DNA of 64,000 nt, taken from NCBI RefSeq assembly GCF_002266425.1, contig NZ_NPMN01000014.1, positions 47,300 to 111,299 on the forward strand, given 5' to 3'. This stretch comes from Tissierella sp. P1 (GTDB taxonomy: Bacteria; Bacillota; Clostridia; Tissierellales; Tissierellaceae). Shown here one piece after another: positions 46,400-55,043 of this stretch (the stretch's first letter is position 1; each line of letters begins with the position of its first letter). The notes under the pieces are model-generated. The model had not been told where the DNA came from. It saw nothing but the letters and a program-made list of their open reading frames with translations, and searched no databases. The translations under genes were made by a program, and so were the position numbers.

Positions 46400-46921
46400 T
46401 TGATAGGAAATAAGATAATAGGGCAGCATGAATACAATATTAGGCTGCTATCAGGTGATGATGCGATTGATGTACAAGCCCTATGTGAAAGATGTTCAGA
46501 TTTTTCGGAGTTAATTGAAGGTAGACCGCCTGAAAAAGATGCGGGAAAAAGCATTCTATTTGATTTGCCTCCTGATAAAGAGTTGAAAGACAAGTATGTT
46601 TTCGGAGTTTATAAAGAGAATGGTATTTTAATTGCGGTAATTGATATCATTAAAGATTATAAAATAGCTGGAGAATGGATGATAGGTTTACTGATGATTG
46701 ACCCAAGTGAAAGAGGAAACAGCTTAGGAAGAAAATCACATGATCTTATAAAAAGTTGGGTTTTAGAAGAACATGGCAAGTTATTAAGAATTGGAGTAGT
46801 AGAAGAGAATTATAGAGGATATAAATTTTGGTGTCAAATGGGATATGTTGAAGTGGATAGAGTAAAAAATACCTATGGAAATAAAGAACATACAGTAATA
46901 ATTATGAATTTATTTCTTTAG
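46400..46921 (+). CDS. GNAT-family N-acetyltransferase
   Basis: A 173-residue GNAT acetyltransferase. The acetyl-CoA binding region is WMIGLLMIDPSERGNSLGRKSH, with SLGRKSH in place of the more usual GIGxxL. The C-terminal WCQMGYVEVDR fits strand 5-helix 4. The start appears to be TTG 46400, preceded by AAAGGAT; no better ATG is in frame nearby. Substrate unknown. Confidence 0.78.
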   Translation: MIGNKIIGQHEYNIRLLSGDDAIDVQALCERCSDFSELIEGRPPEKDAGKSILFDLPPDKELKDKYVFGVYKENGILIAVIDIIKDYKIAGEWMIGLLMIDPSERGNSLGRKSHDLIKSWVLEEHGKLLRIGVVEENYRGYKFWCQMGYVEVDRVKNTYGNKEHTVIIMNLFL

Positions 46922-47101
46922 TAAAGGGTATTAATGAAATTAAAACTTATGTTTTATAAATATATTATGACTTAAGAGGATACCAGCTCCGATTATTATA
47001 GCGAGAAGTAATGAAGAATATACAATATTACTGTGAGTCTTCAGTCACAAAAGAATATTAAGATATTCGTAAGATATTTGTAAGAAAAAATTCCAACATG
47101 A

Positions 47102-47144
47102 CTCCTTATTATGTGATTAAATAAAATAATCACAAAAGAAGGAG
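47102..47144 (+). promoter_or_regulatory. Hairpin that pairs the ribosome site of the DacA-type gene
   Basis: CTCCTT (47102-47107) pairs exactly with AAGGAG (47139-47144), and GTGATTA (47113-47119) with TAATCAC (47127-47133), with partial pairing between. The 18-bp stem buries the ribosome site ten bases before ATG 47155. It could limit translation, or GTGATTA-N7-TAATCAC could be a protein operator. Confidence 0.5.
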
Positions 47145-47154
47145 CTGTTTTATT

Positions 47155-48117
47155 ATGACATCAAAAAAAAGAAAGAAAAAATCAAAGATGAAAAGGATTC
47201 TGATGTTTCCATCGATGTTTATCATTGCTGTTCTTATTTACAAACTTATTTCTATCCCTGGAGCTTGGAATTTATCTGATAAAAACAGTAATGATAAAAC
47301 TGTGCCGGTTCCCTTCTACGATTCTGCTTTTATACCTTCTGACAGCCTGCAAAGTACTCATGCTATTCTGATCCGTATAGATGACAATACTGTTATGATG
47401 GAAAAAAAGAGCGAAGGAAGAATCTATCCAGCCTCTTTGACTAAAATAATGACGGCAATTGTTGCGATAGAAAATTTACCTGATTTGAAGGAAGAAATCA
47501 AACTTACAAACTCTACATTTCAGGGATTATATGAAGCGAATGCATCCATGGCAGGATTTCAAGTAGACGAGAATGTCAGGGCAATTGACTTGTTATATGG
47601 AGTTATGCTTCCAAGTGGTGCAGAGTGCTGTATTGGACTTGCTGATGAAATTGCAGGGTCAGAGCAGAAATTTGCAGAAATGATGAATCAAAAGGCGATA
47701 GATCTCGGCATGAATAATACTCATTTTGAAAATACTACTGGACTCCATGATGAAGATCACTATACAACAGCCAAAGATTTGGCTATACTTCTTAATCATG
47801 CCCTTGAGAACGATACATTCCGAGAGATTTTCACTTCTTCCCGCCATACATCCAAGTCTACGAACAAACATCCTGATGGGATTACATTTTATAGTACAAT
47901 GTTTAAAAACCTTGATACACCCAATGTTATGGATGGAAAAATTTTAGGGGGAAAAACTGGATATACAGATATGGCTGGCTTATGTCTAGCAAGTCTTGCC
48001 AAAGTAGGTGAAGAAGAATACATTCTGATTACAGCTGGTGCGAAGGGAGATAACAGATCTGAACAGTTCAATATTAGCGATGCATTGACAGTGTATAACA
48101 GTCTAGGAGAAGAATAG
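47155..48117 (+). CDS. D-alanyl-D-alanine carboxypeptidase (peptidase S11)
   Basis: A 320-residue serine carboxypeptidase that trims the terminal D-Ala from peptidoglycan. An N-terminal membrane anchor (about 20-37) follows a Lys/Arg-rich tail. The catalytic SxxK is SLTK (Ser94, Lys97), the second motif appears as PSGAECC where SxN is usual, and the KTG triad is Lys267-Thr268-Gly269 in GGKTGYTD. The SGAE variant is seen in some clostridial S11 proteins. There is no C-terminal amphipathic helix of the DacA sort. It follows a hairpin that covers its ribosome site. Confidence 0.9.
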   Translation: MTSKKRKKKSKMKRILMFPSMFIIAVLIYKLISIPGAWNLSDKNSNDKTVPVPFYDSAFIPSDSLQSTHAILIRIDDNTVMMEKKSEGRIYPASLTKIMTAIVAIENLPDLKEEIKLTNSTFQGLYEANASMAGFQVDENVRAIDLLYGVMLPSGAECCIGLADEIAGSEQKFAEMMNQKAIDLGMNNTHFENTTGLHDEDHYTTAKDLAILLNHALENDTFREIFTSSRHTSKSTNKHPDGITFYSTMFKNLDTPNVMDGKILGGKTGYTDMAGLCLASLAKVGEEEYILITAGAKGDNRSEQFNISDALTVYNSLGEE

Positions 48118-48225
48118 TTTTTTAAAGATTATATCGAATATCTGCAATTTTGCAGAGTTATTGTAAAATATTCCATAACTGCTTATAATGTAATTATAAG
48201 GGAATAGAATTTACGAGGTGAGAAT

Positions 48226-48894
48226 ATGACTTTCTTTATAGATGATTGGATAAATGAACTTGTTTCAAAAATAAAAAAGGAATATGGAGATAATGTGATT
48301 TTTATTGGTCTACAGGGAAGTTACAAACGTAGAGAAGCTGGTGATAACAGTGATATAGATATTGTAGTTATCCTAAATGAACTGACTATGGAAGATTTGA
48401 AAAGATATCGGGAGATAATATTCAAAATGCCTTATGGAGAAAAAGCTTGCGGGTTTATTTCTGGGCAAAATGAAATTTTAAGTTGGGAAAAATCCGATCT
48501 ATTTCAATTTTACTATGATACGCAGTCAATCTACGGTAGCATAGACTATTTGTTGCCACTGATTGACAAAGGGGATGTTAAGCGCGCTATAAAAATAGGT
48601 GCGTGTAATCTATATCATGGATGCTGCCATAATTTTATCTATGAAAATAGCTCCGAAGTTTTATCAGTGCTTTACAAGTCAGCATTTTTTATTTTGCAAG
48701 CTAAGTATTTTTATGAAACAAACGAATACATAGGCAGCAAGATAGATTTGGAAAAACGCTTGGACGGTATAGATAAAGAAATATTGAACATTTGTATAGA
48801 GAGAGAAAAGTTAACTGCAATGGATGAGAGTGACTTAGTCTTATATTATGATAAAATCATCTCTTGGAGCAGTAATCTTTTACAATCCTACTGA
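48226..48894 (+). CDS. Nucleotidyltransferase-domain protein
   Basis: A 222-residue protein with an N-terminal nucleotidyltransferase fold. The active-site signature GSYKRREAGDNSDIDIVV supplies the GS and the SDID metal-binding acidic residues, and the C-terminal half is helical, as in small aminoglycoside or MNT-type nucleotidyltransferases. GAGGTGAG precedes ATG 48226. It is not accompanied by a HEPN toxin gene. Resistance or small-molecule modification is possible; the substrate is unknown. Confidence 0.82.
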   Translation: MTFFIDDWINELVSKIKKEYGDNVIFIGLQGSYKRREAGDNSDIDIVVILNELTMEDLKRYREIIFKMPYGEKACGFISGQNEILSWEKSDLFQFYYDTQSIYGSIDYLLPLIDKGDVKRAIKIGACNLYHGCCHNFIYENSSEVLSVLYKSAFFILQAKYFYETNEYIGSKIDLEKRLDGIDKEILNICIEREKLTAMDESDLVLYYDKIISWSSNLLQSY

Positions 48895-48965
48895 TGACTA
48901 TTATGAATAAGAGAAATGACCTATGATAGATAAAATTTGAATCATGTGGGGGGGTATTTACAGGT

Positions 48966-49781
48966 ATGATCAAAGTAGATGGCTTGAAGATTATAAATTA
49001 TGAGAAAGTAACAAATGATTGGAGTCCAAGTTTTTCAGGGATAGTTTCTGGTGAATGTAAGGGAAATTTATGGGTTGATAATATTGAAAATCCAAATATT
49101 GCAATTGCAGAGTCTTATGCAGTGGGAAGTTTTGCATTTCTAGGAGATATTCAATCTAAAGAAGAATATAAAAGCATTGAAGCATTTATTAAAAATGAAC
49201 TGTTTATAATATTAAAAGCAAAAGGAATTGATTATTTTGAGTTTTCCATTGAAAATGATAGTTTAAAAAGATATATACTGAAAATGTTTTATGATAGAGA
49301 AATGCAAAAAGAAAATGAATACAAATTTAGGACAAATGATAAAATTACTGAATTATTTAGTCTGACAGAAGAATATAAGTTATATAAAGTTGATTATGAG
49401 CTTTGGAATTTAATAGATAGAGGAAATATTCAAAATGGAAATTTAGTGACTGAGAGAATACTAGAATCATGGGAAAACTTTGATACTTTTATTAGAAAAA
49501 GTTCGGCATTTTGTGCAGTGCATTTAAATAAAATTATTGCTGTAATTGTGGGAACTGGAAGATTCAATAATATTATTCCCATTGATATATATGTTGAGGA
49601 AGAGCATAGAAATAAAGGCTTAGGGTTAATATTGACTAGGGAGTTTGTAAATGAGTGTATAAGAATAGGCGTGACTGTTCAATGGGATTGCATGGAATCT
49701 AATTCTGCATCGCAGAGATTGGCAGAAAAAGCAGGATTTAAATTCATAAAGCAAGATCAAGTATATTGGTTTGATATATAG
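48966..49781 (+). CDS. GNAT-family acetyltransferase, two-domain type
   Basis: A 271-residue protein of the GNAT_acetyltran kind. The N-terminal half is a degenerate GNAT-like domain (about 1-130). The C-terminal half has the working site: IPIDIYVEEEHRNKGLGLILTREF with the R/NKGLG acetyl-CoA loop, and SNSASQRLAEKAGFKFI. A GGGGGGG run precedes ATG 48966. It lies just after the nucleotidyltransferase gene on the same strand (71-base gap). Substrate unknown. Confidence 0.82.
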   Translation: MIKVDGLKIINYEKVTNDWSPSFSGIVSGECKGNLWVDNIENPNIAIAESYAVGSFAFLGDIQSKEEYKSIEAFIKNELFIILKAKGIDYFEFSIENDSLKRYILKMFYDREMQKENEYKFRTNDKITELFSLTEEYKLYKVDYELWNLIDRGNIQNGNLVTERILESWENFDTFIRKSSAFCAVHLNKIIAVIVGTGRFNNIIPIDIYVEEEHRNKGLGLILTREFVNECIRIGVTVQWDCMESNSASQRLAEKAGFKFIKQDQVYWFDI

Positions 49782-50012
49782 TATACAATTTTGGTAAATG
49801 TATATATATTTAATGATGCACAGCTAAGTGTACTTATAGTAGAAAAGTTGTGTTTCTCATGGATATTTTAAATATTGATAAATCAATAAATGAATATAAT
49901 CTTAGAAACAACGAAGATGCTTTTTAAAATTATTTTTTAGATCAAATAGATGGCGGCTATTTACCACATCATTATTTCATGATTAAGAACATAAGGATAT
50001 ATGTAGGTTTTT

Positions 50013-50046
50013 ACTCCCTTAGGCCATGATTTCAGGGGAGTTTTTG
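50013..50046 (+). terminator. Terminator-like hairpin
   Basis: ACTCCC pairs with GGGAGT (50036-50041) around a 17-base loop and is followed by a run of T. Confidence 0.6.
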
Positions 50047-50159
50047 TGGATTAATTTTTAACTTTATTAAATAATAGAGAAGCTTTAATTATAAATAATA
50101 AGTTGAAATCTAAATCACTTTGTGCTAGTATAAGTTTATATTTAAGTCCTTTAAATGAT

Positions 50160-50225
50160 TCTTGAAGATTATAAAGCGAAAGCGAATGTCTTGATTGATT
50201 AGAATTCAAGATATTTTTTTATTTT
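50160..50225 (+). terminator. Terminator-like hairpin with inner GCGAAAGC
   Basis: TCTTGAA (50160-50166) pairs with TTCAAGA (50205-50211), enclosing a GC-GAAA-GC mini-hairpin, and is followed by seven T. It could end a small untranslated RNA, but no promoter was identified. Confidence 0.5.
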
Positions 50226-50398
50226 AATATAATAAAATTGAAAATTAAATGAGTTTAAAGGCAATAATCTATAGAGCAATGATTAATATTTTAATAGATT
50301 TATAAATGCTCCAAGATTTATCCAATGACTGTCATTTAACTTTTATGTTAATCCATTAGGTCGTTTTATGGAAATTACTTTAAGGGAGGAACATTAAA

Positions 50399-52654
50399 TT
50401 GAAAAAAATTTTCAAAAACATATTGAACCTGGCTTTAGCCATGTGTATAGTTTTAGGTATGCCAATTTCTAAGTCAGTAGCTGCTTCTGATAAAATCGAA
50501 GACAAAAAGGCAATCATATTGATATTGGATGAAATTAGCTTAGAAGATGTACTTAACAGCCATACTCCAAATATAGATGTATTGTTGGAAAATGGAGCTA
50601 TGGGTTTTATGAATATAAGAGCAAGGTCAAGTTTGTCTAATAGAGGGAGTACCTATCTTAGTTTAGGTATGGGAGTAAGAACTTTGGCATCTACTAAAGG
50701 TGGATTAGCCTTCCCAAGAAATCAAATGTACCCTCTTTCAGATTATAGCTTAGTATCAGAATATGTTACAGTCAGCGATATTTATAAATTGTATACAGGA
50801 AAAACTCCTCCAGATGGTGAGATTATAAATATAGCTATTAGAGATATTGAAAGAACTGCTTTAGATATTACTCCTAACAATCAGGTAGGACTTTTGGGGA
50901 AAATAGCCAAAGAAAAAGGTCTTGTAACTGGAGTAGTAGGAAATAGTGACATAGATGTCCCTGCTAGAGAAGCTACTTTGTTGGCTATGGATGAAAATGG
51001 TATAATTCCTTTTGGTTCTATAGAATCTGATTTATTAATGACTGATGTTAATGTATTAGGAGGAATTAAGTTAAATCAAGAAAAGCTATTAGAAGAAGTA
51101 GAACGTATTTTGCCTCATGTAAATATGCTATTTATAGATTATGGAGATACTGTGAGAGTGCAGAAAGCAAATCGATTAACTACAGATGATATTAAGGAAG
51201 AGCAAAAAATCAAAGCTATTGAACGAGCTGATTCATTCCTTGGTCAGGTTATGAATAAAGTTGATCAGGAAAAAACTTTATTTATGATCATAACCCCTAA
51301 TCCTTCCAAGGAAGTGGTTAATCAAGGCAATTTTGGTTTAACTCCTATAATTATGTCGAGTGCTAACACTGAAAAAGGATTGCTAATATCCAATACAACT
51401 CGTAGAGAAGGATTAGTCACTAATTTTGATTTTGGACCTACTATCCTTGATTTTTTTGGAATTGCTGAACCTAGAAGTTTTATCGGAGAACCAATGAAAG
51501 TAATAAGCAATGAAAACCCTACTGAGGTTTTACTTAGAAGTCAAGCACAAAGTTTATATTTAAGGAAGTATCGCAATGTCTTTCATCAGGCTTTTATTGT
51601 TTTGGTAGGCATTGCTTTAGTAGGATTTTACTTACCTAGATTTATAAAATGGAAGGTACTACCTAATAAGATACTTAATTATTTAAGCTTGACAATAATG
51701 GCAGTTCCTTTAACAATGATGACGGTCTCGCTATTTGGTTATAAATACATAGGTTTTGATTTGTTTTATGTATTTGGCGGTGCTTTTATTATATCCTATA
51801 TTTTAAATAGAATTTTTAATAAAAAATGGATGACCATGGCCACTTTGGGATTAATAACCAGTATATTTCTATTGATAGATATCTTCTTTGTGAAAAAACT
51901 AATGATTATTTCTCCATTAGGATCTGATGCTATTGCAGGTGGTAGGTTTTACGGCATAGGTAATGACTATATGGGTATATTGCTGGGCTCTACTTTGTTA
52001 GGCTTTTTTTCATTATTTCATCTATATAAAATTAAGAAACCTACTATGGCAGTATTTATAACTTCGTATATGATTTTAGTGATAGTGGGTCTCAGTCCTT
52101 TCTTTGGAGCTAATATGGGTGGTACATTGTCTGCTATGCTGATTGCTTTGTTAATTCTGCTAATAGTTTTTGATAAAAAATTTTCTTTTAAAAAGATAAT
52201 GATTATAGTTATTGGAGTTATTGTAGGAATATTATTATTGGCCGCATTAGATGTCTTATTTAATCCAAATCCTACTCATGCAGGAAAGGCATTAGAATCT
52301 TTAATAACAGGCGGTTTTAGTAAATTTTTTGAGATAATTGGTTATAAGTTAAAACAAGTTTTCTGGAATTTAATTAATGCTTCATGGAATATCATTTTAT
52401 TTTCACAAGTGATTTTATCCATTTTATTGTATAGATGGAAAAGTGAAATTTTAGTGAAAATCCGTGAAAATTATCCCAACTTATTTAAAGGATTTATTAT
52501 AACTCTCTTTGGTGGTATAGCTATCTTCTTATTTAATGATACTGGAACCATAGCGGCAGCCTTGATATTGGACTACTTGTTTATACCCCTAGGAGTGTTG
52601 ATGAACGATATAGTGGAGTGCAACGGAGAAGGAAGATTCCATAAATTTTTTTAA
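50399..52654 (+). CDS. Alkaline-phosphatase-fold polytopic membrane protein
   Basis: A 751-residue protein. A signal peptide (about 1-27) is followed by an extracytoplasmic domain (about 35-380) of the alkaline phosphatase/sulfatase fold: ILILDEISLED at the first metal site, LLENGAMGFMNIRARSS in place of the nucleophile region, LFIDYGDTV, and FDFGPTILDFFG near the end. Then come about eleven or twelve membrane helices (395-740). Similar uncharacterised proteins occur widely in Firmicutes; an envelope-building or phosphotransfer role is plausible but unproven. The start is TTG 50399 with AAGGGAGG nine bases before. No operon partner follows. Confidence 0.75.
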   Translation: MKKIFKNILNLALAMCIVLGMPISKSVAASDKIEDKKAIILILDEISLEDVLNSHTPNIDVLLENGAMGFMNIRARSSLSNRGSTYLSLGMGVRTLASTKGGLAFPRNQMYPLSDYSLVSEYVTVSDIYKLYTGKTPPDGEIINIAIRDIERTALDITPNNQVGLLGKIAKEKGLVTGVVGNSDIDVPAREATLLAMDENGIIPFGSIESDLLMTDVNVLGGIKLNQEKLLEEVERILPHVNMLFIDYGDTVRVQKANRLTTDDIKEEQKIKAIERADSFLGQVMNKVDQEKTLFMIITPNPSKEVVNQGNFGLTPIIMSSANTEKGLLISNTTRREGLVTNFDFGPTILDFFGIAEPRSFIGEPMKVISNENPTEVLLRSQAQSLYLRKYRNVFHQAFIVLVGIALVGFYLPRFIKWKVLPNKILNYLSLTIMAVPLTMMTVSLFGYKYIGFDLFYVFGGAFIISYILNRIFNKKWMTMATLGLITSIFLLIDIFFVKKLMIISPLGSDAIAGGRFYGIGNDYMGILLGSTLLGFFSLFHLYKIKKPTMAVFITSYMILVIVGLSPFFGANMGGTLSAMLIALLILLIVFDKKFSFKKIMIIVIGVIVGILLLAALDVLFNPNPTHAGKALESLITGGFSKFFEIIGYKLKQVFWNLINASWNIILFSQVILSILLYRWKSEILVKIRENYPNLFKGFIITLFGGIAIFLFNDTGTIAAALILDYLFIPLGVLMNDIVECNGEGRFHKFF

Positions 52655-52896
52655 CGCATATTAAGCAGATATAGGACAGAGAATGGATGAATTGATAATT
52701 AAAAATGAAAATACAGGTCTAAAGGTTCAAGCAAAGCGTCTTGTAGCTATTCTTTGGTATGAAATAGTGCAAAATGTTTAAAGAAATACATGTAGAGGTG
52801 TTATTATATAAATTTGTAGATAAAATAAGGGAATGAAGAAATCTTGATAAATAAAATTGATAACGATTTTTTTCTCTTATGTGTTTTTATTGAATT

Positions 52897-52930
52897 TTAA
52901 AAGGGGTAGACAGATGTCTACCCCTTTTAA
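52897..52930. terminator. Bidirectional terminator
   Basis: A perfect 15-bp stem (52897-52911 with 52916-52930) with a 4-base loop, flanked by A and T tracts. It ends sleB on the minus strand and could stop plus-strand transcripts too. Confidence 0.92.
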
Positions 52931-52939
52931 AGTAAATAG

Positions 52940-53656
52940 TTATGCATAGAAACTATGTCCACCTATTTTTGTTACATAGGTCTTATTTTTTACAATCCAA
53001 GTTCCTGCTGCTTTAGCTGGATTGAAAAAATATGTTGAATTTCCTACTGGTCTTGCTCCATTTAGAGCATCCTTAGCTGCATTTATACTTTCTTGTGATG
53101 GAGTATTATATATAGTTCCTTCAGCAACTGGACTAAACTGAGGAATACTGCCATAATACTCGAAAATTACACCATATATAGTATTAGGAAATTCTTTAGA
53201 ATTAACTCTGTTAAGAATTACATTTCCAACTGCTACTTTTCCATTGTATGGCTCTCCACTTGCTTCTGCTTCAATAATTCTAGCTAACCATAATAAATCA
53301 GCATCACTATAGCTTTTTACAGAACTTCTAGAAGAGCTTGTCCCTCTTGAGACAGTGGTAGTTTTACCATATAGTGCTGTTTGAGTTTGTTTTCCTGCAA
53401 TACCATCAATAATTAATTTATTATCCTTCTGAAAGTTAATAACAGCTTTCTCTGTCACCTTTCCATAGATACCATCTATAGAGATTGTATAGTATCCATA
53501 ATTTTGCAATTTCTGCTGAAGCCTAGAAACTTCATTTCCTTTACTGCTAAATTTCAATGTTTTATAATTTTCGCTTGCAAATACTCCAGTTATTGGTACC
53601 AATAATAATATTAAAACTATTAAAATTGATAATATTCTTTTTCCTTTCATTGACAT
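52940..53656 (-). CDS. sleB: Spore cortex-lytic enzyme SleB-like cell wall hydrolase
   Basis: A 238-residue secreted hydrolase. A signal peptide (about 1-27), a peptidoglycan-binding type 1 domain (about 32-95; RLQQKLQNYGYY and DGIYGKVTEKAVINFQ), a Ser-rich linker and the SleB/CwlJ catalytic domain (about 115-238; LARIIEAEASGEPYNGKVAVGNVILNR-type signature with the catalytic Glu) are visible. It degrades cortex peptidoglycan in germination or acts as a general wall hydrolase. The start at ATG 53656 is favoured by GGAAGGAG five bases before. Transcription is from right to left behind a c-di-AMP riboswitch, which typically governs wall hydrolases. Confidence 0.9.
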   Translation of the reverse strand: MSMKGKRILSILIVLILLLVPITGVFASENYKTLKFSSKGNEVSRLQQKLQNYGYYTISIDGIYGKVTEKAVINFQKDNKLIIDGIAGKQTQTALYGKTTTVSRGTSSSRSSVKSYSDADLLWLARIIEAEASGEPYNGKVAVGNVILNRVNSKEFPNTIYGVIFEYYGSIPQFSPVAEGTIYNTPSQESINAAKDALNGARPVGNSTYFFNPAKAAGTWIVKNKTYVTKIGGHSFYA

Positions 53657-53675
53657 ACACACTCCTTCCGTAATA

Positions 53676-53785
53676 AGGCTTCCGAAGTTAGCTGACGGGT
53701 TCGGGATAGAAGGCTCCCTACCACAGTGATGTGGATTAACCCCTTAAATGGTTCCTCCGTACCTATAATATCTAGGATTCAGCAG
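53676..53785 (-). promoter_or_regulatory. c-di-AMP riboswitch (ydaO/yuaA type)
   Basis: Read on the minus strand, this leader has the conserved ydaO elements in order: CTGAATCC, GGTACGGAGGAACCA, GGGGTTAATCC, GTGGTAGGGAGCCTTCT, ATCCCGAACCCGTCAGCTAA and CTTCGGAAG. These make up the aptamer that binds two c-di-AMP and usually turns off wall hydrolase and potassium genes when c-di-AMP is high. It lies about 20 bases upstream of sleB. The match is by eye but covers the whole conserved core. Confidence 0.93.
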
Positions 53786-53800
53786 TTATGATGATATGCA

Positions 53801-53912
53801 ATATGGATATTATATAAGAAGATATTTATTATGTAAACCCGAAAGTCTAATATACCAAAAATTGCATATGTAAAATATAGTATAATATCCATATATATAT
53901 TAATATGGATAT
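53801..53912. repeat. Repeated ATATGGATAT motif between sleB and the dehydrogenase
   Basis: ATATGGATATTATA (53801-53814), its exact inverse TATAATATCCATAT (53881-53894) and a third ATATGGATAT (53903-53912). The first two are 80 bp apart centre to centre, and the last two form a hairpin. They may be operator sites for either divergent gene. Confidence 0.45.
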
Positions 53913-54040
53913 CAGGTTAGATATAGAATATAATAACTGTATGGCTAGAAAGCGGGGGGAATGGGATGCCCTAATAGCATGGATACAGGTGGTTCTGTTT
54001 GCTTATATCTATATAAATTTAATTTAATGAGGTGTATATT

Positions 54041-54997
54041 ATGAAAATAGTAGTTTTGGATGGATATACTTTAAATCCTGGAGATTTGAGCTGGGACGAG
54101 CTAGAAACCTTAGGAGAACTAACAGTATATGATAGGACTCCAATAGATAAGATTGCAGAAAGAATTGGAGAGGCTGATATTGTTTATACAAATAAAACTC
54201 CCATTACAAAAGAGACTCTTGATCTATGTCCTAATATAAAATTCATTGGTGAATTGGCGACAGGATATAACAATATAGACATTATAGCTGCAAAAAATAA
54301 GAACATTCTTGTATGCAATGTTCCAACTTATGGGACTAATGCAGTTGCTCAATTTACAATTGCTCTATTATTAGAGCTTTGTCATCATATTGGTGCACAT
54401 TCAGATGCAGTAAAAGAAGGAGATTGGACAAATAATATTGACTGGTGTTTTTGGAATCATCCAATGGTCGAACTTGATGGTAAAACTATGGGAATCATAG
54501 GATTTGGCAGAATTGGTCAAAGAACTGCTAAAATTGCACAGGCCTTAGGGATGAATATTTTAGCACTAAGTAATAATAGAAGGCCAGAGTTTGAAACAGA
54601 GACTTGTAAATATGTTGACTTAGAGGAACTTTTGGCGAAATCAGATGTGATTTCTTTACACTGTCCACTTTTTCCAGAAACAAGGGGCATAATTAATAAG
54701 GATACGATTGGAAAGATGAAGGATGGAGTTATGATAATTAACACCTCTCGTGGTCAGTTAATTGTAGAAGAGGATTTAAGAGATGCTTTAAACAGTGGAA
54801 AGATAGCAGGGGCAGCATGTGATGTAGTATCAATAGAACCTATTCAATTAGATAATCCACTTCTTGATGCTAAAAATATAATTATCACTCCTCATATTGC
54901 ATGGGTACCAAGGGAAAGTAGACAAAGACTTATGGATATCGCAGTAAAAAATTTAAGGTCATTCATAGAAGGTAATCCAATCAATGTAGTGAATTAG
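54041..54997 (+). CDS. D-2-hydroxyacid dehydrogenase (glycerate/hydroxypyruvate type)
   Basis: A 318-residue NAD-dependent dehydrogenase. A catalytic substrate domain (about 1-100 and 290-318) flanks a Rossmann domain with GIIGFGRIGQ (about 147-157). The catalytic Arg lies in NTSRGQLI, the Glu in VSIEPIQ and the His in ITPHIAW. It reduces 2-keto acids such as hydroxypyruvate to D-2-hydroxyacids. Start ATG 54041 follows GAGGTG. The glycerate kinase gene follows after 46 bases, so glycerate is the likely product or substrate. The 250-base leader is G-rich near 53950-53990 and contains a short ATGC/GCAT hairpin that I do not recognise. Confidence 0.9.
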   Translation: MKIVVLDGYTLNPGDLSWDELETLGELTVYDRTPIDKIAERIGEADIVYTNKTPITKETLDLCPNIKFIGELATGYNNIDIIAAKNKNILVCNVPTYGTNAVAQFTIALLLELCHHIGAHSDAVKEGDWTNNIDWCFWNHPMVELDGKTMGIIGFGRIGQRTAKIAQALGMNILALSNNRRPEFETETCKYVDLEELLAKSDVISLHCPLFPETRGIINKDTIGKMKDGVMIINTSRGQLIVEEDLRDALNSGKIAGAACDVVSIEPIQLDNPLLDAKNIIITPHIAWVPRESRQRLMDIAVKNLRSFIEGNPINVVN

Positions 54998-55043
54998 TCA
55001 TTACTGAAGTTAAAGATTTCTGAATAATGTTCGGAGGGCAGAA

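Larger units (their letters stand above)
49782..50398. other. Gene-free region with two terminator-like hairpins
   Basis: About 620 bases. A broken reading frame at 49860-50030 (MDILNIDKS, then a TAA, then LDQIDGGYLPHHYFM) may be a gene scrap. Two terminator-like hairpins follow, listed separately, and then the leader of the next gene. No intact gene was found. Confidence 0.5.

Noticed and set aside
53940..54030. Riboswitch before the hydroxyacid dehydrogenase gene
   Set aside because: G-rich with a short ATGC/GCAT hairpin, but it fits no aptamer I know. Noted in the gene entry only.
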